A stretch of 19,114 bases of DNA from Peptococcaceae bacterium (GCA_031264885.1 JAISDM010000094.1:1-19114); one strand, 5' to 3'. Shown: positions 1 through 6,858, counted from the stretch's first letter. The notes: a model not told the origin generated them from the letters alone. Made by a program: numbers and translations.

Positions 1-120
1 GACCCGGAATCCAGGTTCCGTCTCATTGACCTGATCGCAGCATTAACGGCCTTGGCGGAACTACTTATCAAGCTTTATGACCGCTGGAAACAGCGTAAGA
101 AAGAAGATAAGCCGCCATAG
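1..120 (+). CDS. Possible 3' end of a small hydrophobic-basic protein (partial)
   Basis: An open frame enters from the left edge and stops with TAG at 118-120, leaving 39 codons. The visible peptide has a short hydrophobic stretch (LIDLIAALTALAELLIKL) followed by a very basic tail (RWKQRKKEDKPP), the layout of small single-span membrane peptides such as holin-like or type I toxin peptides. No in-frame start lies in the window. The first 19 bases belong to a repeat that recurs inverted at 6467-6483, so the 5' part of the frame may be open only by chance. The stop codon lies inside a perfect hairpin (106-133). I do not recognise a family, and this may not be a gene. Confidence 0.22.
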   Translation, partial: DPESRFRLIDLIAALTALAELLIKLYDRWKQRKKEDKPP

Positions 121-133
121 CGGGCGGCTTATC
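106..133 (-). terminator. Perfect 11-bp hairpin, probable terminator of the SDR gene
   Basis: Bases 106-116 (GATAAGCCGCC) are exactly complementary to 123-133, with a 6-nt loop. Read on the minus strand the hairpin is followed by TTCTTTCTT, which suits a factor-independent terminator for the SDR gene that ends at 245. On the plus strand no T-run follows. The hairpin overlaps the stop codon of the possible small ORF at 1-120. Confidence 0.45.
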
Positions 134-244
134 TCGTTGAAACACCTTATCCATAGATAGAGGCAGAGCCGCCGGACAAACAGCGAACTTCTTTGACCCA
201 AATCAATAATATCACAAAATGGATGTAATTGCAATACCGTATTC

Positions 245-1072
245 TTATTTTGTGGTATATCCGCCGTCTACGACCACGGTGGAGCCTGTGGCGAAACGCG
301 CCAGGTCGGAGGCCAGAAATACCACGCAGCCCACGGCGTCGGACAATTCGCCCATAAATCCGATGGGGGTGTTTTCCTCAAACATTTTGTACATGCCCAG
401 AACTTGTTCGTCGGGGGCGTTCATGTTCTCGTGCATACCGGAGAGTATGAAGCCGTAGCAGACGCTGTTGCAGCGGATGCCGTATTTGGCCAGGCTCATG
501 GCCAGGGAGTTCGTCAGGTGGCGGACGCCGGCCTTTGTGGCGGAATAGCCGGTTCCGGCGTTGATCACCAGCCCGGACATGGAGGATGTGGTTACGATGG
601 AGCCTCCGTGTTTGTGGGCGATCATCACCCGCGCCGCGGCCTGGGCCACGAGCAGCGGTCCGGTGAGGTTGATGGCCACGATCTTGTTCCAGAGATCATA
701 GGAGACGTCCCATCCGTCGGCGTCCCCTCCGATGCCGGCGTTGTTGTGAAGTATGTCTATGGTTCCGAATGTTTCGACAGTTTTGTCCACGAAACCCTGT
801 ATGGAATCGGGATCGCGCACATCCCCGACGACATACGCGGTTTCAGCGCCGTAACGCTCCTTGATGTCGCCCGTGATTTTTTTGAGATGGTCTTCCGTGG
901 ACGGAATATCCATCAGCATGACCTTCGCGCCTAATTCGGCCATCGCCGCCGCCGTGGACCGACCGATGCCGCCCGCGGCGCCTGTGATCAGCGCGGATTT
1001 CCCCTTGAGGGACAGCATATCGTATACGCTCCTCAAGTCCTTAACGCCCTGCGGTTTTGGAAGATTTACCAT
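245..1072 (-). CDS. SDR-family NAD(P)-dependent oxidoreductase
   Basis: This is a 275-residue classical short-chain dehydrogenase, a cytoplasmic enzyme interconverting an alcohol and a ketone. The glycine-rich cofactor motif TGAAGGIG is at residues 30-37. Asp55 at the end of the second strand suggests NAD(H) rather than NADP(H). NNAG is at 110-113, the catalytic serine is in the TTSSMSG segment (161-167), and the YxxxK pair is Tyr176 and Lys180. The C-terminus GSTVVVDGGY is typical of the family. The start at 1072 is chosen because GGAAAGGAG lies 8 nt upstream. An in-frame ATG at 1114 would place the start inside the promoter palindrome. The gene is divergent from the Ldh2-family gene. Substrate unknown; a sugar, polyol or hydroxy-acid derivative is plausible from the pairing, but this is inference. 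Confidence 0.9.
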   Translation of the reverse strand: MVNLPKPQGVKDLRSVYDMLSLKGKSALITGAAGGIGRSTAAAMAELGAKVMLMDIPSTEDHLKKITGDIKERYGAETAYVVGDVRDPDSIQGFVDKTVETFGTIDILHNNAGIGGDADGWDVSYDLWNKIVAINLTGPLLVAQAAARVMIAHKHGGSIVTTSSMSGLVINAGTGYSATKAGVRHLTNSLAMSLAKYGIRCNSVCYGFILSGMHENMNAPDEQVLGMYKMFEENTPIGFMGELSDAVGCVVFLASDLARFATGSTVVVDGGYTTK

Positions 1073-1101
1073 TTTTTTCGCTCCTTTCCAGATCAATCGC
1101 T

Positions 1102-1120
1102 TGTACCATTTCATGGTACA
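1102..1120. promoter_or_regulatory. Perfect 8-3-8 palindrome, candidate operator
   Basis: TGTACCAT and ATGGTACA form exact 8-bp arms around TTC. The site covers the likely -10 box of the SDR promoter (minus strand, 1113-1118), so a bound protein would block RNA polymerase. It lies in the divergent intergenic region and could also affect the Ldh2-family gene. The arms loosely recall GntR/FadR-type half sites (GT...AC), but the regulator is not in the window and this assignment is inference. Confidence 0.6.
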
Positions 1121-1141
1121 TTACCCGCGGATTATTGTCAA
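1113..1141 (-). promoter_or_regulatory. Sigma-A-type promoter of the SDR gene
   Basis: On the minus strand a perfect -35 box TTGACA (1141-1136) is followed after 17 nt by TACCAT (1118-1113), a 4/6 match to the -10 consensus. It directs transcription toward the start at 1072. The -10 box lies inside the palindrome at 1102-1120. Confidence 0.6.
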
Positions 1142-1257
1142 CTTATGATGCTTGATTCTGACAGCGCGAGAAGGAATTTTTGTGTCTGTAAAGAAATGTG
1201 TTCAGAAATAATCAACTTTGCGGGGAAAATATTTTTTAGAAAGGAATGACTGTCATC

Positions 1258-2340
1258 ATGAACGATTCAACCATTTCAATGGAACAGCTTTCCAAAATCG
1301 CCGTCAGGCTCTTCATGGGAATGGGCTACGGCGCAAAAGAAGCCGCTTACGCCGCCGACGTATTGGTAGAAACGGATCGCCGCGGGGTGGACACCCACGG
1401 CGTCGTACGCCTGGATTTCTACCATATGTGCGTAAACAGGAGCGGCTGGCTCAATCGAAACGCGCAGCTTCAAATTCTCCGGGACGACCCTCCTTATCTG
1501 ATGGCAGACGCGGATCACGGGCTGGGGATCATTATGGCGCCGCAGGCGGTGGAACTGGCCATCCAGCGGGCCAAAGAGCAAGGCGTCTGCGTCATGGGGA
1601 TCCGAAACAGCAACCATTTTGGCGCCGCGGGCTATTATGCCCAAAAATGCGTGGATCAGGGCTTCATCGCGTTGGTTTGCTCCAACTCCCCCGGAACCAT
1701 GGTGCCCATTGACGGGAATCAGGGTGTTTTGGGCAACAGTCCGTGGTCTATGGCGATTCCCGGCGGAAACCGTCACCCCGATCCGATTATGTTTGATATG
1801 GCCTGCAGCGAGGTTTCCCGGGGCAAGTGTGAGACGGCGCTTCGCAACGGCGAGCGGGTTCCGCCGAACTGGGGCGTCGACCGGCATGGGGAACCGACCA
1901 CCGACCCCGCCAGAATCCTGAAAGGCGGCTTCCTCCTCCCCTTCGGCGGAATCAAGGGATATTGCGTGGCCGTGTTGGTGGAGGCGCTCAGTTCCATGCT
2001 GACTTTCGCGTCCTATGGGAAGGGCAAGAATATGAAATTCAGCGGCGACCACGAAAACACAGGCCACTTCGTGCTGCTTCTGGATCCGGAGCGGTTTGGC
2101 GAACTGGACGCCTATAAAGACAGCATCGATGTTTATGTGGATACCATCAAGAATTCCAAGCCGGTCCCAGGCGCCGATGAAATCATCGTGCCCGGCGAGC
2201 TGGAAGCCCGGGCGATCAAAGACCGCACCGCCAACGGGATACATTTGGAGGACGCCGTGGTCTCCATGTTGACCGGGCTTGCGCAAAAAACCGGTCAGTT
2301 AACACAGAAGCAAGGATTTAAAGACATGTTGAACTGGTGA
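1258..2340 (+). CDS. Malate/L-lactate dehydrogenase family (Ldh2-type) oxidoreductase
   Basis: A 360-residue protein of the Ldh2/MDH-like NAD(P)-dependent 2-hydroxyacid dehydrogenase family, which includes malate, L-lactate, L-sulfolactate, ureidoglycolate and 2,3-diketo-gulonate oxidoreductases. The family is structurally distinct from classical LDH/MDH. Visible signatures are RRGVDTHGVVRL (41-52, with catalytic His47), NSNHFGAAGYY (118-127), GNSPWSMAIPGG (159-170), FDMACSEVSRGK (179-190) and GGIKGYCVAVLVE (230-242). Length and motif order are complete. The ATG at 1258 is preferred. The upstream in-frame ATG at 1246 begins only 1-2 nt after the AAAGGA ribosome site, whereas 1258 is about 12 nt away, which is a little long. 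The gene is divergent from the SDR gene and may share its control. The precise substrate cannot be read from the sequence. Confidence 0.88.
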   Translation: MNDSTISMEQLSKIAVRLFMGMGYGAKEAAYAADVLVETDRRGVDTHGVVRLDFYHMCVNRSGWLNRNAQLQILRDDPPYLMADADHGLGIIMAPQAVELAIQRAKEQGVCVMGIRNSNHFGAAGYYAQKCVDQGFIALVCSNSPGTMVPIDGNQGVLGNSPWSMAIPGGNRHPDPIMFDMACSEVSRGKCETALRNGERVPPNWGVDRHGEPTTDPARILKGGFLLPFGGIKGYCVAVLVEALSSMLTFASYGKGKNMKFSGDHENTGHFVLLLDPERFGELDAYKDSIDVYVDTIKNSKPVPGADEIIVPGELEARAIKDRTANGIHLEDAVVSMLTGLAQKTGQLTQKQGFKDMLNW

Positions 2341-2365
2341 CATAGATCCTGAACTGTGTTATACT
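2337..2365 (+). promoter_or_regulatory. Sigma-A-type promoter of the accessory Hsp70 operon
   Basis: GTGACA (2337-2342, 5/6 match) is separated by 17 nt from TATACT (2360-2365, 5/6 match). The -35 box overlaps the stop codon of the upstream Ldh2-family gene. The predicted start of transcription near 2372 would give a very short leader beginning around the ribosome site AGGAGG (2373-2378). Confidence 0.6.
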
Positions 2366-2375
2366 GGAGTTCAGG
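2348..2375. promoter_or_regulatory. 8-12-8 inverted repeat around the -10 box, candidate operator
   Basis: CCTGAACT (2348-2355) and AGTTCAGG (2368-2375) are exact reverse complements separated by 12 nt that contain the TATACT -10 box. The left arm lies upstream of the expected transcription start, so the repeat should act in DNA rather than as an RNA hairpin. It does not match CIRCE (the HrcA site) or CtsR direct repeats. A dedicated repressor is inferred, not seen. Confidence 0.5.
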
Positions 2376-2387
2376 AGGATTATGGAC

Positions 2388-2927
2388 ATGTTGGACTTCA
2401 AGCGGGAGCTTTACAATCTTCTGAAACAGGAAACACAACCGCTGCCGAAAGACGAACTCGCCGAAGCGGCTATGACCGGACAGCAAATACTGGCGTCACT
2501 GAACAAGAAACAGTCGGAACTTTCCCTTCAGGTGGAGGAAATATACGACATCGTGGGGAATACGGACGTTACGGCATTGCAGAATGTCGTCCAATCCGAG
2601 AAAGACCGCGCCGATACCCTAGCGGAGACGGTGGTCGGGCTGTGCGATATTCTGGAGGACATCTGCGCGTATGCGCGAAACAGCGGGGACGCCGAGCTGG
2701 ACAGGCAGACGCGGATGATATGGAAAAACGCCGGGAACCTGCTGGAAAATTGCGGCTTCGTCCGTTTGGGCGAGGACGGCCAGCCCCTGGATCCGGAAAT
2801 CCATACGGTGCGGTCCGTCGCGGCTTCGCCCGTTCCCCGGGAACATGTGGCTCAGGTACTGCAGAGTGGCTACCGGTACCTGGGGAAGATCACACGAAAG
2901 GCCACCGTCATTTTAAGCGAAGGATGA
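2388..2927 (+). CDS. Divergent GrpE-like nucleotide exchange factor
   Basis: A 179-residue protein with the architecture of GrpE, which releases ADP from Hsp70. A charged, probably coiled-coil helical part spans about residues 25-120. It is followed by a C-terminal beta domain (about 123-179) whose pattern fits GrpE: GxPxDPxxHxxxxSV, then VxxVLQSGYRYLGKITRKATV. The N-terminal half is hard to match to ordinary GrpE and contains unusual cysteines (86, 93). The start at 2388 is chosen because AGGAGG is 9 nt away; another ATG at 2382 is only 3 nt away. The gene is first in an operon with an Hsp70 gene whose possible ATG at 2924 overlaps its stop. That context supports the GrpE call. Its divergence suggests it serves the adjacent Hsp70 rather than the housekeeping DnaK. 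Confidence 0.75.
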   Translation: MLDFKRELYNLLKQETQPLPKDELAEAAMTGQQILASLNKKQSELSLQVEEIYDIVGNTDVTALQNVVQSEKDRADTLAETVVGLCDILEDICAYARNSGDAELDRQTRMIWKNAGNLLENCGFVRLGEDGQPLDPEIHTVRSVAASPVPREHVAQVLQSGYRYLGKITRKATVILSEG

Positions 2928-2938
2928 GACAGAAGCAA

Positions 2939-4609
2939 ATGAGCAGAATCATCGGTATTGATCTGGGAACCTCCACATCGGAAGTCGCGTGCGTTATAGA
3001 CGGAAAACCGGTCCTGATACCGAACGGCCTGGGGAAGAGCATAACGCCGTCGGTGGTGCATATCGGAGCGGAAGGGGATATCCTGGTCGGGGAACCCGCC
3101 GCGGAATACCTGCTTACCCGCCCCGACTGCACCTTCATGGAGGTGAAGCGGGCGACAGGCAGCGGAAAGGTTCTGACCGCCCACGGCAAGGAGTATTCCC
3201 CCGAACAGCTTCAAAGCTATCTTCTCCGTTATTTGACCGAATGCGCGGAAAAATACCTGGACGAGACAGTGGAGCGCGTCGTCATCACCGTACCGGCCTA
3301 TTTCACCGATGTCCAGCGCCGGGCGACCGTCAAAGCCGGCGAGCTGGCGGGACTGACCGTGGAGCGTATACTGAACGAGCCCACAGCGGCCGCGCTGGAT
3401 TATGGCCTGGAGAATCTCTCCGAATGCAAAAACATTCTCGTGTACGATCTGGGCGGCGGCACACTGGACATCACAGTGCTGGAGCTGTTTGAGGGCGTCA
3501 TCGACGTCAAAGCCGGCAGCGGGAACAATCACCTGGGCGGCAAGGACTTTGACGAGACCCTCATGAAGGAACTCGCCGATCCGGGGAAGGACGAACGCGC
3601 CCTTATGCGGCTGAAGAAAGCGGCCGAGGAGTGCAAAACCGCGCTGAGTACACAGGACAGCTACGAGATATCGCTGCCATTTTTGTTTACCGGCAAGGGA
3701 GGAAAACCTATTTCAGTGGAAAGAACCGTCACAAGAGCGAATTTCGAGGAACTCATACAGGAAAAAGTCGAATCCACCCGTGTGCCGATGATGTCGGCGC
3801 TGTCCGACGCGGGGCTGTCTCCGGAGGATTTGGACATTGTGCTGCTGGTGGGCGGTTCCACCCGGGTTCCCTGCGTCAGACGGATGGTGGCGGACGCCCT
3901 GAACACCGTCCCCCGTTCACTGGTGGATCCGGATCTGACGGTCGCCCGGGGAGCCGCCATACAGGCGGCCATTTTGGACGGCAGCCTGAGCGGGGAAACG
4001 GAACTGGTGCTGACCGACGTGTGCCCCTATACATTAGGCGCGGCGGTGCTGCTGGAGGGCGCTTACGGCGACAGAATGGTGTTTGACCCGATCATCCCCC
4101 GGAATACGGCCATACCGGCCGATATTTCCAAATTTTATTTTCCCGCGCGGGATTATCAAACAAGAGTGAAGATTGAGGCGTACCAGGGAGAATCGCTGAA
4201 TCCGGAAAACAACGAACGCCTGGGAGAGGTGCTGCTGACCGGAATTCCCCCCGCCCGCCAGGGCAAAGAGCGAGTGCAGGTGACTTTTTCCTATGATATG
4301 AACGGTATTTTGCAGGTAAAAGCAAGGTCGGTATCCACCGGGAAAGAGGTGAGCGCCGACATCAGCACCACCGGCATAGAAGCGCTGTCCGTTCCGGATA
4401 TTTCCAAATGGGAAAGCGCCCCGGGCGCAAAACGGTACAGACCCGTCCTGCGCAAGGCGGAAAAACTCCTGGCGGACGACACGGAGTATGACGCCGAGCT
4501 TGAGGCGCTGGTGCGGCAGATCAAGGAGGCATTGCTGCTGGGACGCGGGAAGCAGGCCGAATCATTGCGGGAGGAACTCATGGACCTGCTGGAGTTCGCG
4601 GGTATATGA
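2939..4609 (+). CDS. Hsp70 (DnaK-like) chaperone with a shortened lid
   Basis: A 556-residue Hsp70; canonical DnaK is about 610-640. The ATPase domain is intact: phosphate-1 loop GIDLGTS (6-12), Lys70 in FMEVKRATG, PAYF (119-122), NEPTAAAL (146-153), phosphate-2 loop DLGGGTLD (170-177) and adenosine motif GGSTRVP (305-311). The subdomain after GGKDFD (200-205) is about nine residues shorter than in E. coli DnaK. An interdomain linker like LVLTDVCP (356-363) leads into a substrate-binding beta sandwich (about 364-475). The helical lid is reduced to about 80 residues. The start at 2939 gives the family-typical MSRIIGIDLGTS; an alternative ATG at 2924 overlaps the stop of the GrpE-like gene. Such features fit a specialised client or regulatory Hsp70, but the client is unknown. 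Confidence 0.9.
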   Translation: MSRIIGIDLGTSTSEVACVIDGKPVLIPNGLGKSITPSVVHIGAEGDILVGEPAAEYLLTRPDCTFMEVKRATGSGKVLTAHGKEYSPEQLQSYLLRYLTECAEKYLDETVERVVITVPAYFTDVQRRATVKAGELAGLTVERILNEPTAAALDYGLENLSECKNILVYDLGGGTLDITVLELFEGVIDVKAGSGNNHLGGKDFDETLMKELADPGKDERALMRLKKAAEECKTALSTQDSYEISLPFLFTGKGGKPISVERTVTRANFEELIQEKVESTRVPMMSALSDAGLSPEDLDIVLLVGGSTRVPCVRRMVADALNTVPRSLVDPDLTVARGAAIQAAILDGSLSGETELVLTDVCPYTLGAAVLLEGAYGDRMVFDPIIPRNTAIPADISKFYFPARDYQTRVKIEAYQGESLNPENNERLGEVLLTGIPPARQGKERVQVTFSYDMNGILQVKARSVSTGKEVSADISTTGIEALSVPDISKWESAPGAKRYRPVLRKAEKLLADDTEYDAELEALVRQIKEALLLGRGKQAESLREELMDLLEFAGI

Positions 4610-5097
4610 CGTTGATCGGACACAGATGTTACCTGCTTGCGCTTTCGGCGGCAAAACGCGGGGATTTGAGCGCGGCCGCGCGGCTGGCGGCCTGCGCCCT
4701 GTCGCTGGACGAAACACAGGATAACGCCCGCCGCCTGCTTGGGCTTTGCCTGTATGAATTGGGGGATCTGGAAACAGCGGCGGGCGTTCTGGCCGCCTGT
4801 CCCGATCTTGCGGACGCCGCGCGGGAGGCTTGCGCGCTTACCCGGGCCGGATTGGACGAGGCGGAGCGTCTCGCCCGGCGCGGCAAGTGGCGGGCGGCGT
4901 TGAGCGCGGCGGATAAAATCCCGCATCAAAGCGCGCGGCTGTTAAACATACGGGGGTGCATCCTCGCCGGGGCAAAGCGGTATGTCAAAGCGGGCAGACT
5001 GTTTGCCGAAGCCATGGAAAAAGACACGGGAAGCCGCTTCGCCCCGGCGTGTCTCATGGAAACGGCAAAACGCGCGAAATCATTTTGGGAGCTGTGA
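4606..5097 (+). CDS. Small TPR-like repeat protein of the Hsp70 operon
   Basis: A 163-residue, alanine- and leucine-rich all-helical protein. Helix pairs resembling tetratricopeptide repeats can be seen, for example AAKRGDLSAAARLAACALSL (residues 15-34), the next unit around LGLCLYELGDLETAAGVLAAC (44-64), and a third around ILAGAKRYVKAGRLFAEAM (118-136). The small-residue pattern (G, A, then A) at the turns is TPR-like but degenerate. Its ATG overlaps the Hsp70 stop codon (ATGA, 4606-4609), which implies coupled translation. The J-like gene starts 5 nt after its stop. No catalytic motif, signal peptide or membrane segment is visible. It is likely an adaptor or scaffold for the neighbouring Hsp70; this is inference from context. 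Confidence 0.75.
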   Translation: MTLIGHRCYLLALSAAKRGDLSAAARLAACALSLDETQDNARRLLGLCLYELGDLETAAGVLAACPDLADAAREACALTRAGLDEAERLARRGKWRAALSAADKIPHQSARLLNIRGCILAGAKRYVKAGRLFAEAMEKDTGSRFAPACLMETAKRAKSFWEL

Positions 5098-5102
5098 TTA
5101 AG

Positions 5103-6425
5103 ATGACGATAAGCTGTTACGAACGGCTCGGCGTGGAAGAAACGGCGGACGCGCAGCAAATCAAGCGCGCCTATTACACACAGGTAAAAAAACAGCCCCC
5201 CGAGCGGTTCCCCGAGGAGTATAAGACGCTGCGCGCCGCTTACGACATTCTTTCCGACGCGAAAAAACGGGCGGAGTACGACAGAATCCGGGTTTTGCCG
5301 GAAGACGTGATTTTTCTCTTTGGACAGGCGTGTAAGCAGGGGGAACTGGGACAGCGCGCCCAGGCCGACGTGATCTACCAGCAGATACTGCGGCGGCATC
5401 CGAAGCTGGAGCCGGTAAAGGTGGCGCTGGCCCAATCCTATGAGGCGCAGGGAAAAAGCGGGAAAGCCGCTTCCTTGTGGGAGGATATCTGCGCGCAGGC
5501 GCCGGAGAACCCGGAGTACGCGTTCAAGCTTGCTTTGAGTTATGAGAGCCGGGGCTGGAACAAAAAAGCGGCCGCCCAGTACCGGCACACGCTGGAGTTG
5601 GACAGCGGCAACGCGGATTGCTGGGTATTTCTGCTCAGATCCCGGCTGACCTCAAATGACGAGGAAGAGTTGCTGAATATCTGCGAGCGGGGCATCCAAG
5701 CCCTTGGGGAACACGGCAAATCAAACGTTTTGCTCTATTCGTTCGCGGCGATATTTTCCGCGCTGGACGACATGGACGCGGCGGAGCGGTACTTGAGCGA
5801 GGCTGTCCACGTAACGCGTTCCGGCGGCGGCCGGATCGAAGATTCGAATCAGGCGGTCTATCTCCTGTTGGAAGCCGCGGCATCTACGCATATGATGAAC
5901 TTTCTCCGTTATATTCAGGAAATGGCCGCGGCTCTCCCGAATCTGGACGATGATATACAAGAAAAACTTGCGGAAACGGAACTTGCCGCGGAGATAGAAG
6001 ACTTGCAGGAACACGGTTTTTCCGTTCTGTTCCATGATCTGTTCGGCACATTGTTCAACGGCTGCGATTGCCAGGAATGCAGGTTTGATCTGATGGCCAT
6101 AGAGTGCAATCTCCTGTCGGATGTGGATGCCTATCGTTCGCAGATTTTACGGCTGCGGAAGGAGCATCCCCGTTTATACGCGCTTCACGCCGGTTTCTTC
6201 AGCGAACTGCTGAGCGCCAGGGACACGCAAAAAATGCTGCGTCAGCGGGTGAAGATTCTTGACAAACACGGCCTGTCTCCCGCAATGCTTGAGAATGAGG
6301 ATGGGGAATCCGACCCGGAACCCGCGGAACCCATACGCAGAATCGGGCCAAAAGTCGGCCGCAACGATCCATGCCCATGCGGAAGCGGCAAGAAATTCAA
6401 GAAATGCTGCGGGCGCGAAGCGTAA
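5103..6425 (+). CDS. J-like domain / TPR / SEC-C protein lacking the HPD motif
   Basis: A 440-residue, three-part protein. Residues 5-62 form a J-like domain (YERLGV...IKRAYY...LRAAYDILSDAKKRAEYD). The loop that should carry His-Pro-Asp reads QPP (31-33), so the motif needed by classical J proteins to trigger Hsp70 ATPase is absent. Residues about 70-240 hold TPR-like repeats. Residues 320-326 carry a CDCQEC cluster. A C-terminal SEC-C zinc motif, GRNDPCPCGSGKKFKKCC, sits at 419-436 with Cys424, 426, 435 and 436. SEC-C is known from SecA and many other proteins as a metal-binding module. The ATG at 5103 has GGAG about 10 nt upstream. The gene is last in the operon and is followed by repeats and a hairpin. 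It is probably the partner of the Hsp70 encoded upstream. Whether QPP is functional is open. Confidence 0.85.
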   Translation: MTISCYERLGVEETADAQQIKRAYYTQVKKQPPERFPEEYKTLRAAYDILSDAKKRAEYDRIRVLPEDVIFLFGQACKQGELGQRAQADVIYQQILRRHPKLEPVKVALAQSYEAQGKSGKAASLWEDICAQAPENPEYAFKLALSYESRGWNKKAAAQYRHTLELDSGNADCWVFLLRSRLTSNDEEELLNICERGIQALGEHGKSNVLLYSFAAIFSALDDMDAAERYLSEAVHVTRSGGGRIEDSNQAVYLLLEAAASTHMMNFLRYIQEMAAALPNLDDDIQEKLAETELAAEIEDLQEHGFSVLFHDLFGTLFNGCDCQECRFDLMAIECNLLSDVDAYRSQILRLRKEHPRLYALHAGFFSELLSARDTQKMLRQRVKILDKHGLSPAMLENEDGESDPEPAEPIRRIGPKVGRNDPCPCGSGKKFKKCCGREA

Positions 6426-6466
6426 GACCGGGGGGGGAAGCAGGCGGGCCAAAAATAATAAACCAA

Positions 6467-6496
6467 GGAACCTGGATTCCGGGACAAGCCCGGAAT
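6467..6496. repeat. Palindromic repeat fragment shared with the left window edge
   Basis: Bases 6467-6483 are the exact reverse complement of 3-19 (17 bp). Within the unit, ATTCCGGG (6476-6483) and CCCGGAAT (6489-6496) form an inverted repeat with a 5-nt loop. This resembles short dispersed intergenic elements found in many genomes. It lies just after the J-like gene. Confidence 0.55.
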
Positions 6497-6685
6497 GACA
6501 AGATATGATAGCTTCCAGACGGTCCCGGGCGGCAGAATGCCCGCCCCTACGGCGCCATGGATGACGCGTCTGTCGCCCCTCATACCCGTTATTCCGGCTC
6601 CCCGGAATGACAAGATATGATAGCTTCCAGACGGTCCCGGGCGGCAGAATGCCCGCCCCTACGGCGCCATGGACGACGCGTCTGT
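6489..6685. repeat. Two 85-bp direct repeats with a 112-bp period
   Basis: Bases 6489-6573 and 6601-6685 are nearly identical, with one difference seen (T versus C at 6562/6674). Each unit begins CCCGGAATGACAAG and contains a GC-rich palindromic core related to GGGCGGCAGAATGC. A 27-nt spacer separates them. A diverged third copy of the first part occurs at 13806-13867. The region 6426-6797 contains no convincing gene; it holds these repeats and the hairpin at 6638-6713. Confidence 0.8.
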
Positions 6686-6713
6686 AGGGGCGGCATTCTG
6701 CCGCCCGTTTTTT
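6638..6713 (+). terminator. Long REP-like inverted repeat followed by a T-run
   Basis: The arm at 6638-6662 pairs with 6684-6707 almost perfectly (24 bp, one extra base on the left), with a loop of about 21 nt. Six T residues follow (6708-6713). It sits downstream of the Hsp70 operon and upstream of the carD promoter, so it can end transcription of that operon. The arms are the same element found at 13844-13912 and 14733-14801. Confidence 0.6.
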
Positions 6714-6797
6714 GATAGGCACAATCTCTGGCGCGTGAATGCGTACGCCAAAAAAAATATATTGACGCGTTGCTGCGATATGAATAAAATGATATTT

Positions 6798-6826
6798 TTG
6801 ACATGTATCATTTTTTTTGGTACAAT
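6798..6826 (+). promoter_or_regulatory. Sigma-A promoter of carD
   Basis: A perfect -35 box TTGACA (6798-6803), a 17-nt spacer and TACAAT (6821-6826, 5/6) lie just upstream of carD. This is the best promoter match on the plus strand. Confidence 0.8.
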
Positions 6827-6858
6827 GGGCTAAAGAAGGATTGAAGGAGGTGGAATGA

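Noticed and set aside
404..934. Plus-strand open frame of 176 codons
   Set aside because: Antisense to the SDR gene, whose catalytic residues are all intact; low-complexity translation.
1070..1114. Start of the SDR gene at 1114
   Set aside because: The ATG at 1114 lies inside the promoter palindrome and -10 box, while the ATG at 1072 has a well-placed ribosome site.
1276..2286. Long open frame on the minus strand (336 codons) opposite the Ldh2-family gene
   Set aside because: It is an antisense shadow of a gene with full family motifs; its translation has no recognisable domain and no ribosome site.
2341..2387. CIRCE (HrcA) element before the chaperone operon
   Set aside because: The repeat present is CCTGAACT-N12-AGTTCAGG, not TTAGCACTC-N9-GAGTGCTAA.
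2642..2938. N-terminal extension of the Hsp70 frame back to 2642
   Set aside because: It overlaps the GrpE-like gene throughout; the family-typical N-terminus begins at 2939.
6489..6685. CRISPR array
   Set aside because: Only two long copies of 85 bp with internal palindromes and no cas genes; it does not have the short-repeat, unique-spacer pattern.
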